A DNA stretch of 64,000 nt from Trichosphaerium sp. ATCC 40318 (lineage: Eukaryota > Discosea > Flabellinia > Trichosidae), in NCBI GenBank assembly GCA_038496445.1, contig JALMLS010000173.1:62001-126000 (forward strand), in the 5' to 3' direction. The translations under genes and the position numbers were made by a program. The notes beneath the pieces were generated by a model. The model saw only the letters and a program-made list of their open reading frames with translations. It made no database searches and was not told the DNA's origin. The stretch's first letter is position 1. The number at the start of each line of letters is the position of its first letter. Of this stretch, positions 43,398 to 55,518 are shown piece after piece.

Positions 43398-46300
43398 TCA
43401 TAAGTTGACAAATTTGAAGTATTGATTGAGCGATAAGTCTTTAAGCTTTAAGTATGGTATATCCTCACTTGCAGCAACTTTTCTATTCCAAGGAGGTAAT
43501 ATACTTCTTGTAGTGTAACCATTATCTTCCGCTGATGTTTCTTGTAAAATTGCTATATCAATACATTCAGAAGAACAACAAAAGCTATACGATGCAGCAT
43601 TGATACTATTATCAGTTGTTTTATAAGAACCAAAGGCACGTATACGTGGTTGATACTTAGGTAATTCTTTAGCACACTGTTTGCAATAAGAAGTACGATT
43701 TGGTTTATAATCAAGATGCCATTGAGTTTGATTACGCTCTAGAGAAGCAAGTAAGAAAAAAATAGGAATTTTTTTTATTGTAAGTACGCACCAAGGAGTT
43801 GTTTGAATTTTAAGTCTGGTCTTAGTCTTACGAACTGGGGATTTTGTGGAATACCAAAATGACCATCTACACTATACCTGTAGCTGAATATTTGCTTACC
43901 AGATAGATTACGTAAAGTGTACGGTAATGCAATACTAAATTTTTCTCCAGTATCGCTTAACAGCATATTAATGTTAAGTACGATTAAATGAAACAAAGTT
44001 TGTTAACGTACGTAATGCAGTTCATAACATGATCCTCATCTTGTTCTTCATCATGTTTTTCTACTTGTTTATGTACTGATACTATAATACCTTCTCTTTG
44101 TTTTATAGTCTCATAAATCAATGCACTATCTGATAACCCAGGTGTATACTTTGATGATCCATCAACTAGGTACAAACCAAGAGCTTTTAAAAGGTAAGTA
44201 TGTCTTCATTCTTTTGTGTACAAAGATGCTCCACATACTATTGTTCATGTCTTCCCTAGCGTCTTGTATCATCAAGCCAAACTCTTCAGAGTGTGAGCAC
44301 TTAGCATATGGTACTACCTTCACGCTAACGTAAACAGTCAGATATATTACAAACCAATAACATGTTGATTTGTTTTATTGAGAACGTACTGAGGTGCTTC
44401 CTCGTTTATCCAGTATTTCATATTATCTAGTCTTTGACTGAAATTATCACGGGACATTGGCATATCAAACGCATAAAAGATAATATCATTCCAGTCACTT
44501 ACACTAAAAGAAAGTCAATGTGAGTGCTTTTTCAAAAGCAAACAATAGCGTACTATTGTTGCTTATGTGGGTCATATGATGCTCGATCATAGGTCTCAAG
44601 CATACCAGCCATGTCATCGGACCTAAATCAATAAACAAGTGGAAACAAACATAATTGGTGTACCTAAGTTGGCCTTCAAGAGGAACATGTTCAGGAAATT
44701 CTTGCAACCATTCCATTGGTGCGTTTACTTTGATACCAAAAGTATTGTAAAGAGCAAAACCATCCCAGAATACACGAACACCATCCCGGATACGTGTGAC
44801 CCACCTGAAACATACTTGAGTAAACAGATAGTAAAGAAAATAAGAAATAACTAGAACGTACCAACCAGTTGTATCTATTGTATTTCTGTATCTACCATAC
44901 CTCATCAAGCTAATTGCTGATACATTGTAAAGCGTTGGCTCTATGTTGAAATGAGATAAGTTATCACTAGGTTGTTTTGTTCAGTACCTTGCATCGTTGG
45001 TGGATCTGTTGGGATTCTCCGACCTAAAATATTATCAGTATACAATCAATTTCAAAGTATAACACACCTTGCCCTGGGTCAGGGAAAGCATCAGGTCTGT
45101 AATAGTTCATAGTCGCAAGAAGTGAACTACGTTTAAAATCCCACCAATATGGTATTTCCACAAGGGTAATACCAGCCTCTGCACAAGCTTCCCTAAAGCC
45201 ATAAAAATTAAAACATACGAAATATCTAATGAACTTTACTTTTTTTCTGCATCTCTTGCAATTTGATTAGCAGGTGATCCATTTAGATAATGTCTCATAT
45301 AATGTTGTTCCCCTATAGTACAACTTTAGTTATCAACACTTCCGTAAACCCATGTACCCTGGTACTCTATGGCAAGCTTGTATTTTGGAATGTACATATC
45401 GAGTTCCATTTTATAACCGGATTGTTTAAAATACAATGCTTCTCCCCTCCAGTTACTCAATACCTCTTCTCCTTCCAAAAAGCTCCTATAGTGGAAAATA
45501 TATTAACAAGATAGCTAGTTTATAAATAATCACGTGCTTGATAATTTTATAAGCATAACGTTGTGTTTTCTCGTTAGCAGCTGAGAACTTTCTTATATTC
45601 CATTTTTTTTCTGGAAAATGTGTTTTCAAAAGTTTTATGATACCACCTTGCTGTTTGAACACATATCCTCCTTTCATCTGATCAAGCTCTCCTCTACCAA
45701 CAAGATACCTATTTAATATCTATTAGAAAAGGAAGCATAGACACACTACAGCCAACAAGTGATTTGGCGAAAAACAGCAAAAAAAAACGTCATTGAAAAG
45801 CAAGGCCTTGTTAGCGACCTGCTATTTAATGATCAATGAGCATTCATATCAAGCTAATACACGTCTTTTTTGCTAGCTCAACAGCGTACCAATCATCCAA
45901 GTCTTTCATTTCAAGTTCTTGCATAACCCACAATAAGTACGCTTTCTGATTTTTATCGTTATTGAAATACCCACGTGGAGTTGATTTAAATAACCAAGGA
46001 TGCCAATCAGTATCTCTGTAAGCAGCTCTTAATACACCTGCAGGTGACCCTTTATGAGAGTCAAGTAAAGTGGCACCACCGCATGCACTAAAATCGCCTG
46101 CTGTACAAGTATACCAGTCCTCAATCTTCTTAAAACCAAGCTTCTTGCTCATCTCACTTAAGAAAATTCTTACGTTTTTAACTTCATCCCAGAACCCAGA
46201 ATGTACTTTAGTAAACCGCCATTGAGTCCAAGAATGTGAAGGAAAAATAGATGTTAAAAGAACTCTTGGTGAACTTTGATACATCTCAAGAAGACCTCCT

Positions 46301-47344
46301 GCGCCTGCATTCATAAAATCTTCTCTTTTAACTATATGCCAATCATCAAGTGTTTTTAAGGATACCTCTGATGCCATGTAATGAAGGAATTGTACTATGT
46401 TATCTCTGTTTTTCCAAAATCCAATCGGCGCTTTTTCAAAACGCCAAAGTTGCCATTCATGCTCAGGATACACCTCTTTAAGTATATCATACAAGCTACC
46501 ATAGGTTTTAAGTAAAGTAGAACCACCATTTTTTTTTATATCATCACGTGTTACATTGTACCATTGGTCAAGATTTTTACTTTCAAAAGAATCTTCAATG
46601 TCATGTATAAATTCTTTGACATTTTTCTTATCTTCCCAGAACCCACGTGGTACTTTTCCAAATCTCCATAACCTCCAATGATGCTCTGGAAAACACTTTT
46701 GTAAGGTAGTATAAATAGATCCTTTGTAGAATGTCAGGACATGAGAGGCATTGTTTTCGTTAAAATCCGCTTTTGTTACGTTGTACCAATCTTTCCAATC
46801 TTTGAACCCTAAAACCCTTTCTAGCTCCTTTAAAACCCGTACATGGTTAGCTTTATTTGTCCAGAAACCAGGTGGCTTGTTTAAAAACCGAGCAACGTCC
46901 CAAGAAGCGTCTGGAATCGTTTTTTCGAGAACTTTTGATAAATCTCCGTTATATTGTTTGTGATTAAGCAATGTAGAACCACCACGAAGCTTTTTAAACT
47001 CTTTGGAAGATATTTTGTACCAATCTGATTGCTCGTTTATGCCTAACTCATTCGCTGCCCAACCTATGTACTACACGGTTCGTTAAACGCTAAATCACCC
47101 ACGGATTAAGTGTTTCGTTTACTTTTTATTCGGATTTTTTCGGAAACACGTATAGCAGGTATAAAAAAAGCGCTAGAAGGTAAAGCGAGCGTCGTACTTG
47201 TTTTTGATAATCTAAATTGCCCCACTTGTGTCTATTGAAGTAAAACTGCTCTTTTGGAGCTTCAGTAGAATATTTTACGCGTTTGGTAATGTTTTGAGCG
47301 CATTTAGTAGTTAAATTGTTGACAATAGAAGTAGAGCGGTACAT
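43398..47344 (-). CDS. Predicted organellar WY-repeat/VSR-like nuclease/DNA ligase-like fusion
   Basis: Exon 1 (47344-47198) encodes a presequence-like start (MYRSTSIVNNLTTKCAQNIT, then RVKYST). It joins exon 2 (47070-45863) in phase; this exon carries about seven repeats with WYNVT-like cores and FW..N spacers. Exon 3 (45708-45534) ends the array (KFSAANEKTQRYAYK). A nuclease module follows: MELDMYIPKYKLAIEYQG, then across an intron EQHY, with DAEKK and EIPYWW. This has the D and ExQ pattern of VSR/PD-(D/E)XK enzymes. The next part resembles ATP-dependent DNA ligases (GVRVFWDG, FYAFDMP, GIPQNPQFVRLRPD), but the motif I lysine is Ile (TRIRDG). A Cys-rich segment (YCKQC, CCSSEC) and FKFVNL end it. 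The junction near 45534/45486 does not keep phase, so a microexon or frameshift is possible. A role in organelle DNA repair is inferred. Confidence 0.72.
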
Positions 47345-47792
47345 AGCTCACTATCGCTACCCAGTCACGCGTGTAGTGCATAGGAAACCATTTAACTACA
47401 CTAAGTCTGCTTTATGTGAACCCTTTCTGTGAAGTTGTTTTAGGTCTGGCAGGTTCCGCAATTGGAGAGGGTGGCATAACGTGGTATGAAAGAAGGGAAG
47501 TGTAGGCACAGTACACACATATCTCGAACTCGTCATACCTGGTAGTGGGAAGTACAATTAATATCTCGTTTTACGTTTTTCCCAATGTAGGTTAGCAAAA
47601 CAAATTAAGCGGATTTTTGATTCCGCATGCTCATTTAGCTAGAATTAGATACGTGACTTTGTTGGATCAACAAGTTCTAAGCGTGTTTGTTTGTATTAGC
47701 GCTTATATATCACTGGCACGTGACATGCTGTAATCGCGAATGAATTGTGAACGACCAGCCCTGAACAAGTCAATGCCTGAAATTACACTTTA
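47345..47792. other. Intergenic, nothing recognised
   Basis: Contains the upstream region of the nuclease-ligase gene. No TATA box or RNA gene is seen. Confidence 0.35.
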
Positions 47793-48248
47793 TTATAAAG
47801 TATTCAAAGCTAAAAACACTGATACAACTATCAACATAAATTTCAAAGCATAGCGAGATCCGTCACTGCATAATACTGCTGTAAGCATGCCATCAGTCTG
47901 TGAGCAATTTACAGCATTGTTTAAATCATTCTCCAAGCTATAATCACAACGAACGGTGTTGGTACCGCTTAGGTTTGGCTGATCTTTTATGTAAAAGTTT
48001 TTTGCGTTGTCCTTGCATTTCGTACTCCCAAAGCTTAAAAAACCGAAGCACAGGATGTCTGAGAACTCTCCGCGCACTGGTAAGCACTCATTAGCGAATC
48101 CGTTAGAGTATTCGATTGTAAAGTTGCCCACCACTCTCGTGCTGTTGATGATGGAGCATTGGTAGACTCCGCAAGACGTTTGTGCAAAACTGGATGCCAT
48201 AAATGATAGTACAATGATAATCGTTTGGATAGAGGTGTTGTGGATCAT
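47793..48248 (-). CDS. Secreted Cys-rich protein, probably GPI-anchored
   Basis: An intact single-exon frame of 151 residues. It has a signal peptide (IIIVLSFMASSFAQ, cleavage near residue 23), eight or more Cys in the mature part, N-glycosylation sites (NST, NFT, NLS, NCS), and a C-terminal hydrophobic tail (FMLIVVSVFLALNTL) after a small-residue segment, as for a GPI anchor. No family is recognised. It is a likely surface protein. Confidence 0.7.
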   Translation of the reverse strand: MIHNTSIQTIIIVLSFMASSFAQTSCGVYQCSIINSTRVVGNFTIEYSNGFANECLPVRGEFSDILCFGFLSFGSTKCKDNAKNFYIKDQPNLSGTNTVRCDYSLENDLNNAVNCSQTDGMLTAVLCSDGSRYALKFMLIVVSVFLALNTL

Positions 48249-48370
48249 GGCAGTTATAGAAGTTGTTGCCTTAAGGGCAATCGGCCCTTAAGCTGCGTCT
48301 AGATAAGACAGTCCACAATCTGATTAAGATTGGTGACATTTAATTTTTACGTAAGTTGTTTTCGCTAGAT

Positions 48371-48984
48371 CTATTGGCTGTACACGTGTTTTACTCCACA
48401 GACGTTTGGGTAAACTTCAGTTGACTTTGTATAAATCAGCAACAACAACTTCCAAAGCTTTAAAAAACATGGAGAGTAGCAATCACCCACATCCCACCCA
48501 AAAATATCCTTTTCAATTAAAAAAGTTTCTTTTATTGTCCAAGTGTTCTTGTATAACATATAGCAAATGATTGGCGCTGTGCTGAGCCGCAAGACATTTT
48601 GTCTTCCTCCCAACATTGTCTATAGTTAGTGTTCCTTGGTTAGTTGATAGAAGAAAGTAAACTGAGAGTGGTGGAATTCTAACGGTTTCGATGTTAAAAC
48701 GCATGTATTAAGCAATAATCAAGGTAAACTCAATGATCACAAGCTACCTTCAAGGAGCAATTGTAATACACCTTAGATTCTCTTGAACAAAGTGCGTTTT
48801 GAACATCACCAGTGTCACACCTCAGGATCTTGGTTTGTTTGTTTTGTGTTATAACAAGTTTGGCTAGAAATACAGTTTTCTTTTCCTCCATGATACACCA
48901 ATTTGGTGGCTTGCTCGTTAGGTCTATTGTAAGCCATGTACATAGATCTACGTCTTTAAAACTGTAAGTACGAAAAACATGCAA
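48371..48984 (-). CDS. Possible spliced gene for a Cys-containing secreted protein; model uncertain
   Basis: One exon reads DVDLCTWLTIDLTSKPPN through ESKVYYNCSLK (about 48963-48750). Downstream, all three frames are partly open (48704-48513, 48616-48371) and several GT-AG joins are possible, one giving a second Cys-containing exon. A hydrophobic start (MFDFSWFGCMFFVLTV) near 49010 could be the signal peptide. I can support that coding sequence is present, not its exact structure or family. Confidence 0.35.
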
Positions 48985-49127
48985 CCAAACCAGCTGAAGT
49001 CAAACATGAGTCTTCTTGTTAAAAGCCAAGTAGACAGATTTAGGCCTTTAAAAAAAGTTAGAAAAAACTGCAAACATTTTGGCTTGAAAACAAAAGACGA
49101 AGGAATCAGTAAATGATATTGCGAAAC

Positions 49128-49547
49128 TCACCGTTCTTGTGTAGGTTTTTTTTCGACAGCCATTATTTCATTTTCACTCAGCGATCGCTTTAAAAAGTTC
49201 TTTCCTTTAGCAGTAACTAACGCTTTGGTATTGTTATTGGTATTTTCTAATGGTTCCCTTATGTTTTTCTTGTTACGAACCGGGTTTGCAGGTTTTTTGG
49301 TAGCACGTGGTTTGGGCAACGCTTCGTACATCGAAACTGCTCGCTTTCTTTTTTTGTTATTGTCAACTGCACTGCTATCACTATACGCCGCTGCTATTGC
49401 TTCCAAAGGCGTCGTTTCTTTACTTAAGTTTGATTTTGTATTTTTTTTGAAATTGTTTTGTTTTGATGGCGGTTTCGGTAGTGCTCCATACGCAGATGCA
49501 AGCGCACGTTTTTTTTGCTTTTTCTTTATAATAAATTCGTGTGGCAT
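49128..49547 (-). CDS. Short, highly basic protein with duplicated ALPKP motif
   Basis: 139 codons from ATG 49547. Lys/Arg/Asn-rich with nuclear-localisation-type runs (KKKQKKR, KKRKR). A segment is repeated: RALASAYGALPKP and RAVSMYEALPKP. The stretch LKRSLSENEIM near the end may be a phosphorylation or docking site. The frame ends at a GGTGAGT, so the last codons could instead be spliced onward (CG|GTGAGT). No family is recognised; a nuclear or RNA/DNA-binding role is only a guess from composition. Confidence 0.5.
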   Translation of the reverse strand: MPHEFIIKKKQKKRALASAYGALPKPPSKQNNFKKNTKSNLSKETTPLEAIAAAYSDSSAVDNNKKRKRAVSMYEALPKPRATKKPANPVRNKKNIREPLENTNNNTKALVTAKGKNFLKRSLSENEIMAVEKKPTQER

Positions 49548-49575
49548 TGATACACTTCTATTTCTTCGGATGTTC

Positions 49576-49850
49576 TTTGTACTACTACTTCTAGTGTTAA
49601 TGAACGAACAGCGTATTTTGGAATTAATATCTCATTTGTACCTTGGTTGTTCCGTTTTAAAGTGGTTTGTATTCGGAGGTATTGGTCTTATAATGTTTGT
49701 TGGGAGGTTGCTCTTTGTACTACTTATAGTGTTAATGAACGAAGAGCGTATTTTGGAATAAATTTCTCATTTTTACTACCTTGGTTCTTCCTTTTTTATG
49801 TGGCTTGTATTCGGAGGTATTGGTCTAATGATGTTTGTTGCCAGAGAAGC
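49576..49850. repeat. Tandem duplication, unit about 137 bp
   Basis: The unit beginning TTTGTACTACTACTTCTAG and containing GTGTTAATGAACGAA, GCGTATTTTGGAAT and GTATTCGGAGGTATTGGTCT occurs twice, the second about 137 bp downstream with scattered changes. Confidence 0.7.
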
Positions 49851-50164
49851 TCTTCTTGCTCTTCGTATACTCATGCTTGTACCAGTATTTAGTTGCTATC
49901 TTTTTTTGATCTTAAGTCAACACAAAAAACCAAAATCAATCAACAAGTGAGCCGGAAACAACTTTGAAAGTTCATTGAATGAAGACCGGTCTTTCTATAT
50001 CTCGGACCGGAAATCATTGTGTTTCTCAGCCCTCTTTAACATGTCTATTCGATGGTCCATTGTAAAGAAACTTTTTTACCGTAAAGTAGTGATCAATAAA
50101 GCTCACAAAATTGACTCAGAGCTGATGTGATTTTGTTCTATTTTTCAAGTCAATCCTAGTAGAA

Positions 50165-50283
50165 ATTGTTAATAACCCTGTCGTTGGTAAGTATTGGAAG
50201 AGAAGCATGCAATGTATTTCATGTGTTTGTTTTAAGCCTTTACCTACTATCGTCGGTGGAGTTACTACTGGAATTTTTAGGAG
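50165..50283 (+). pseudogene. Decayed copy of the last exon of the window's first gene
   Basis: GTTAATAACCCTGTCGTTGG and the following 100 bp match 468-596, including GAGAAGCATGCAA and CCTACTATCGTCGGTGG. Small deletions break the frame. The rest of the gene is not seen here. Confidence 0.75.
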
Positions 50284-50289
50284 ACAATC

Positions 50290-51040
50290 AGTGTTTGATA
50301 ACAGTTGCTTTTAAACTGTTGTGCCTCCCATTTCACCACTTTGAGTATTTCGTTACTAACGCTTCCCCTTTATTACATTGATTAATCGTGGCACCACGAA
50401 AATCGCACTGAAATTAGTACTAGTTAGCAAAAGCAGTTCACAACGAACTAGCGCAAAAAGCTAACTATATTTTTTCGACTAGGTGAGATAGTTGCGTAAG
50501 ATATTGCGTAGGATTGCCCACTGCTACATCATATTCGTACAATAAAAGCCAGTAAATAGGCGCTATGTACTATGAGCTAAAATACACTGCCATACTGTAA
50601 GCACATTTTTCACCGTTTACAAATACAACACAAAAAGACATCTTTTTTCCGAAGAAAAGTCTAGTTGGAAAAAAATTTTCTCCACCAGCCATGAAGCATT
50701 GTAAGCTAGATTACGAAATAGTTGAGTATTTTTTTAATTGTGAACTTGTTTGAAAAACTTCGACTCAGTCACGTGTCGCGTGATTTTTACCCTTTTATGC
50801 CAATATTGGTCTTAAAGAAAACAAAAACCACACAGCTGTATTGTTTTTAGCGGCTTGGGAAGGGTTCACACATAGATCTGGAGGTGAACGCAGTAACAAA
50901 AGGGGTACTCTAGTTCGGTTATAGATACATTATTTGTATCACGTGATTTTGGGTAGAAAATCTTTCTTGCGAAAAGTATGCAAATGCTGCGCTTCTTAAA
51001 AGCATGTGTACATAGTAGAGACCATCTGGTTTTAAGTAGT
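50290..51040. other. Intergenic, nothing recognised
   Basis: No gene is supported. A TATCACGTGATTTTG site lies near 50938, upstream of the CBM6 gene. Confidence 0.4.
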
Positions 51041-51044
51041 AAAG

Positions 51045-51053
51045 TATATAAAG
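51045..51053 (+). promoter_or_regulatory. Probable TATA box of the CBM6 gene
   Basis: TATATAAAG lies about 90 bp upstream of the start codon at 51141, a plausible distance if the 5' UTR is about 60 nt. Confidence 0.5.
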
Positions 51054-51140
51054 CGAATTACTTGTGCGGTCTCGCATTCCAACGCACAAAAAACTGTCCG
51101 CAAGAAAAGTTCGTTTTTTTACATTGAGCGCTAGTACATC

Positions 51141-52505
51141 ATGCACGCAACAACAGCTGTTCTGGTTATACTTCTATGCTGTACTCTATCTACTGCTGCC
51201 GTATTTGAAGGCAAAGAAGGCACTGTAGTCATAAAGGCTCTATCTACAACTCTTGTTGGCTTCTGGAAAAGCCATAACGTCCAAGGAGAAGGCGGCGCCT
51301 TGTGGGATGGAGAAGACAACGATTACAGGGGAAGACTCTCGGCAACAAATACCCTCGAGTACAAATTCACAGTGGACCAAACGGGCACATACTTCCTTAC
51401 TCTGTACACCGCACGTGTTCCTGCCGCTCACCCTGGTTTGGAAAACGACGCCGGAAATGACTGCTTTGTATCGCTTTACGAAGGCACCAATGAAATCAAA
51501 GAACCTACAAAGCTCTTTACCTTCTTCGGGTCTGATCATAATACCTTGAAATGGGGTGATACATTTGATAAGGGTGGTAAGAGCAAGGCGACTTTCGATC
51601 TCGTACAAGGTAAAGTCTATACTCTTGGCATGGCTGGACGTTCAGACGCTTACTTTTTGAGCCGAATCGTGATGAACAAAGACAAGAAACTGACCGATGC
51701 AACGTTGCCTGAATCACCTAAAGCCGATACAAACACGGATGCCCCTACTGATGTCCCTACAATGGTTGCGACAAATGCACCACCAATGAATGTCTCAGAT
51801 CCTCCAACGAAAGTAGTGACAGGGCCAGGTAAAATAGAAGCAGAATCTTTCATTGCCGCCACAGACACCACCGGTGCAAACCAAGGTAAGCATCTTTTTC
51901 GCTGTGATACAAAGCAATCTCTCCGTTTTCACATTGATGATTCAACGCAATACTAAGACTTTGCTCTAGGTGGTAAAACTTGCGGAAACCCACAATCTGG
52001 TGGAAATTTGGTAGATTTGGAGAATGCTTTTGATAGTGCTTTCCCTGGAGGTTGTAATGTCGGTTGGACTGCACCAGGAGAGACTTTGACCTACAGCGTA
52101 ACATTTAGCGGCACTACATCATACACTATACTCGCACGTGTTGCTGGAAAGGGAGGTCAAAAATCCATTGACGTTTTTATTGATGACGAAGCTACACCAC
52201 GTGCAACAATATCTTTCTCGCCAACAGGTGGTACGTGTATACTTTGGAAGATCTGACATTATCTACTACTAACACGTATATATCTAGCTTGGCAAAGATA
52301 CAAGAACGCATATGCAAGTTTGGGAACAGTGACAGAAGGAGAGCACACGGTTAAAGTGGAATTCAAGACTGGTTCAGTCAACTTGAACTTTTTGGAAATA
52401 AACCCAACTGCTCAAGCCAGAGGTAGCGACGCATCGAGTTCCATGTCATTAGTACTATCATATATTTTACTCGGTTTATGTTGCATGATACAAATACTCT
52501 TGTAA
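51141..52505 (+). CDS. Secreted CBM6-type carbohydrate-binding protein, probably GPI-anchored
   Basis: Three exons close in phase to 407 residues: 51141-51885, 51970-52230 and 52288-52505. A signal peptide (TTAVLVILLCCTLSTAA) is followed by a beta-sandwich-like domain (residues about 20-190), an Asp/Thr/Pro linker (TDAPTDVPT) and a CBM6-like domain from about residue 230 (IEAESF, NVGWTAPGETLTYSVTF, GTVTEGEHTVKVEF, LNFLEINPT). CBM6 modules bind glycans on bacterial, algal or fungal walls. The end (SLVLSYILLGLCCMIQILL) is a GPI-type or membrane tail. No catalytic domain is present, so it is a lectin-like surface protein. A TATA box and AATAAA (near 52531) frame the gene. Confidence 0.85.
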
Positions 52506-52799
52506 CTCACCAGTTAAACTAGTTTAGAAAATAAACATAACGTAGCTTCATTCGCAATTTCTAAAGTCTAAGTAACTAACTGTCACTCCTTTTCCTCGCC
52601 CTCCTTTCAGCTTGTTGTAATTTACTTGGTTTCCACTCACTTGTAAAGAGCCACGTCATAACTTGTTTTAATAGCACCCTTAGCCTTCACTCCGCATTTC
52701 GTACAGTGCAGTGTGCACGACTAACGAAAAAGACTGAAAAAATAATTTTCCTTTTTTTTCTTTTGCTCACGTTTTTCAAAAGTCACCTTTGCTGGTAAA

Positions 52800-55317
52800 A
52801 TGCAAAAATATACGCGAATAAAGCTCTTAGGCGAAACGCAGTACATAAGGGAGCTTTCTTTTTACCTTTACTGTATAAACAAATGTATGGACTCATTCAC
52901 TCCTTCAACAACATGGGACAACCTATTAAACTTCAGAAACGCTCCTAACTTTACACTACCTGATACTGATCATTTACTCGGAATGTCAGCGAAATTATCG
53001 CCTACGTCGCTTGAAGGTACTAATATCACGTGTTTTAATAAATTATCACGTGATATTTATTCTATCGAGCTAAAACTTGTTAGGCAAGTTATTGTTTGTT
53101 AGAGATAAGGATTCGCCGTTATTGAAGGGATCGGAGTATTGCTTTCATGAGTTTGACGATGCAGAATTTTCTGAAGAAGATAGTTTTGTTTTCCAGTCGA
53201 CTTCATATACTGTTGTGGAAGTGCTCGTATGTACAAGACAGTGGCTCCAATCTACATATTATGGCCCTTATAACGAGTTGTCAGACACAAGATTACACAA
53301 CCATAAACCCTTCAAGTAAGTGCAACACGTTCTCCAATTTATTTTTTCAAAAAAAGATAAAACCGAAACTTTTACAATGTCATTTGTCAAATATCTCAAA
53401 CCCGTTTACTATGAATTTCTGATATCTGTAAAACTCTGTATATTGCCTCTAAAAGTTACAGTCCTTCAAGGTACTGTCACATGCTGATTTTTTGTTCTCA
53501 GTTCTTGTTTTAAAACTGGAGAACTTTTTGTTTGCGCGTGTCATTTTCTTAATGTGAATCCATTTCTTTCGATATACACAAGGTGTATTACTTTAATTAA
53601 CTCTCTGTTGAAGATACAAAACACCAAAGATTCAAAAAAAGAAAAAACGAAGAAAGAAACAAAGACCAACGTACTTACAAATAAGGTAAAAAAAAAACAA
53701 AAAAAAAAAGAACTTCCTTCCTTCTTCTTTGTTTGTAATCGTTGCTAATTACATACTTTATTTTAGTACCAACAGCGAGGAAATAGTGGTAGCAAAAAAA
53801 AAGTGTTGTAAGACTCCAAAATGCTTCTCAATGAAAGAGTTTTGGTCCAAGTACAAACGAAAAAAAAACCAAATCAACTTATTGCTAACATCAACTAACT
53901 CCTTTGCTAGGATGAGTCCTGGAAATCGTCTCAGTTGTGTTACACTAGTACTATTTGTAGCTATAATAATATTGATATGTGTTTTGATACCAGTGTATAC
54001 GTTCACGTGGGGTGATTGTCTGTTGGTTGGTATGTAGTCTTTGTCTTTTTTTTGTGGTTAACATTTACTGTTCAGGATCTCAAGTTCTTCTACTTAATGA
54101 CGATTCAGATACCGTTTACAACCCTTACGCTGTTCCTGTAATGTCTGTTTCTTACGGGGATAACGTTGCTGTACAAGGAAGTGATTTTTATGTTAACAGA
54201 GGGCAGAAAGTAGTTTCAAGACCTATTAACAATTGGTTTTTTGTTTGGACCGAAACTCGAATAAATGCACGTACCGCTCTTGCTCTTCTTCTCCAAAAAC
54301 TTTAGCATTTACGGAATTGTTTAGAATCTCGAGAACTCTACCATTGGATCATTTGATATTTACAATAACTATGTGTACTATGCTATTCAAGTGAACACAA
54401 CTTGGTATCTTGAAAAAATAGCTTTTGATTTCTTCCTTATTACACGTGGAGAAATCCTTTCAATAATGCCAGATTATAACCCAAGAGATATTGCTGCTTG
54501 TGTTGTTATTACCACTAGGGATTATATATACGCTATTGATGCCACTCATGAAGCACCAACAGCCTACAATATTGTTAACGGTACGCCAAGATAAAAAAAA
54601 AAATTATTTAAAAGACAATTTATTTTCTTTCGTCTGAAAAAAGAACGTCATGGCTTCAAGCATGTACCTTAGTATAAGTTTATTAAAAACAGCATAAAGC
54701 AATAAAAAGTCAATGAGACTCCAAATATCACGTGAAACTAATACAAAATTGACCAATTCTTTGTTGCTTGTTGTAAAACAATCTAACATTTACTTAAAAG
54801 GTACCTGGAGCGTACTGCCTGGTGGGAATTTATCTACTGGTATACCAAGATCCATGACTGCCTTAAAAGATAGTAATACTGTATTTGTATACTTTATGAA
54901 CAGTTTCATAGCGCAATACATCAACGAAACACTAGTAAGGATCATAAAACCGTACGGACTTTTTTAACAACATCCAAAAAAAAAACAAACTATGAACTCT
55001 TGACGTAATCACCACTTTGTTATGAGCCTAATTGGATGTTCTACGTTGTATATAATTGAAACAGAATACTGTTATTGCTGCTATGAAATATCACGTGTTT
55101 AATTGACTTTATTAGGTATCAAGAACTTCAAATTGGTCAAGTTATGGCAGTAAGCGATGCAAGTTTGGACTTGTATGTTTTTAACCATGGATATCTCGTC
55201 AGACATTTTGCGCATTCGAATTACAACCTAACTACTAATTACTCCCTTATTTATGAGGACTTTTATGCTACACTCATTTACAGTCCAAGCTGCAGTACGG
55301 TTTTTTCCATCTTTTAA
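52800..55317 (+). CDS. Single-pass (type II) membrane protein with a large outer domain
   Basis: Exons 52800-53016, 53084-53315 and 53767-54029 close in phase. They encode a cytosolic region with acidic and then Lys/Cys-rich parts (KKKCCKTPKC), ending in one membrane helix (LVLFVAIIILICVLIPVYTF). Outer exons from 54076 on show repeated short strands (YVYYAIQ, YIYAIDATHE, LDLYVFNHGY, NTVFVYFMN) that look like propeller blades, with several N-glycosylation sites, to TAA at 55315-55317. The join after about 54270 is unresolved. An in-frame ATG at 52887 is an alternative start. No family is recognised. A 450-bp intron with A-rich tracts separates the soluble and membrane parts, so two genes cannot be fully excluded, though the phase fits one. 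Confidence 0.6.
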
Positions 55318-55518
55318 AAAAAACTGAAGGCGACAGCCAAAAAGCAAGCGTCAAGCTATGCACGAGAAGAGTTAAAAATTTATATCACAAATCAGAAATT
55401 TTATTGTGGTCATAACTTGATACTTGCGAGGAGAACTTTGCACGTGTTTTTTTGAAAAAAGTCGCAAAAGTACATGAAAATTAGAAAGTGAATTTAATGC
55501 GAACGACATCTTACGAAC

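Noticed and set aside
49225-49761. 178-codon plus-strand frame rich in Phe/Leu
   Set aside because: It lies opposite the Lys-rich basic protein; Phe/Leu richness is the expected shadow of AAA/AAG codons.
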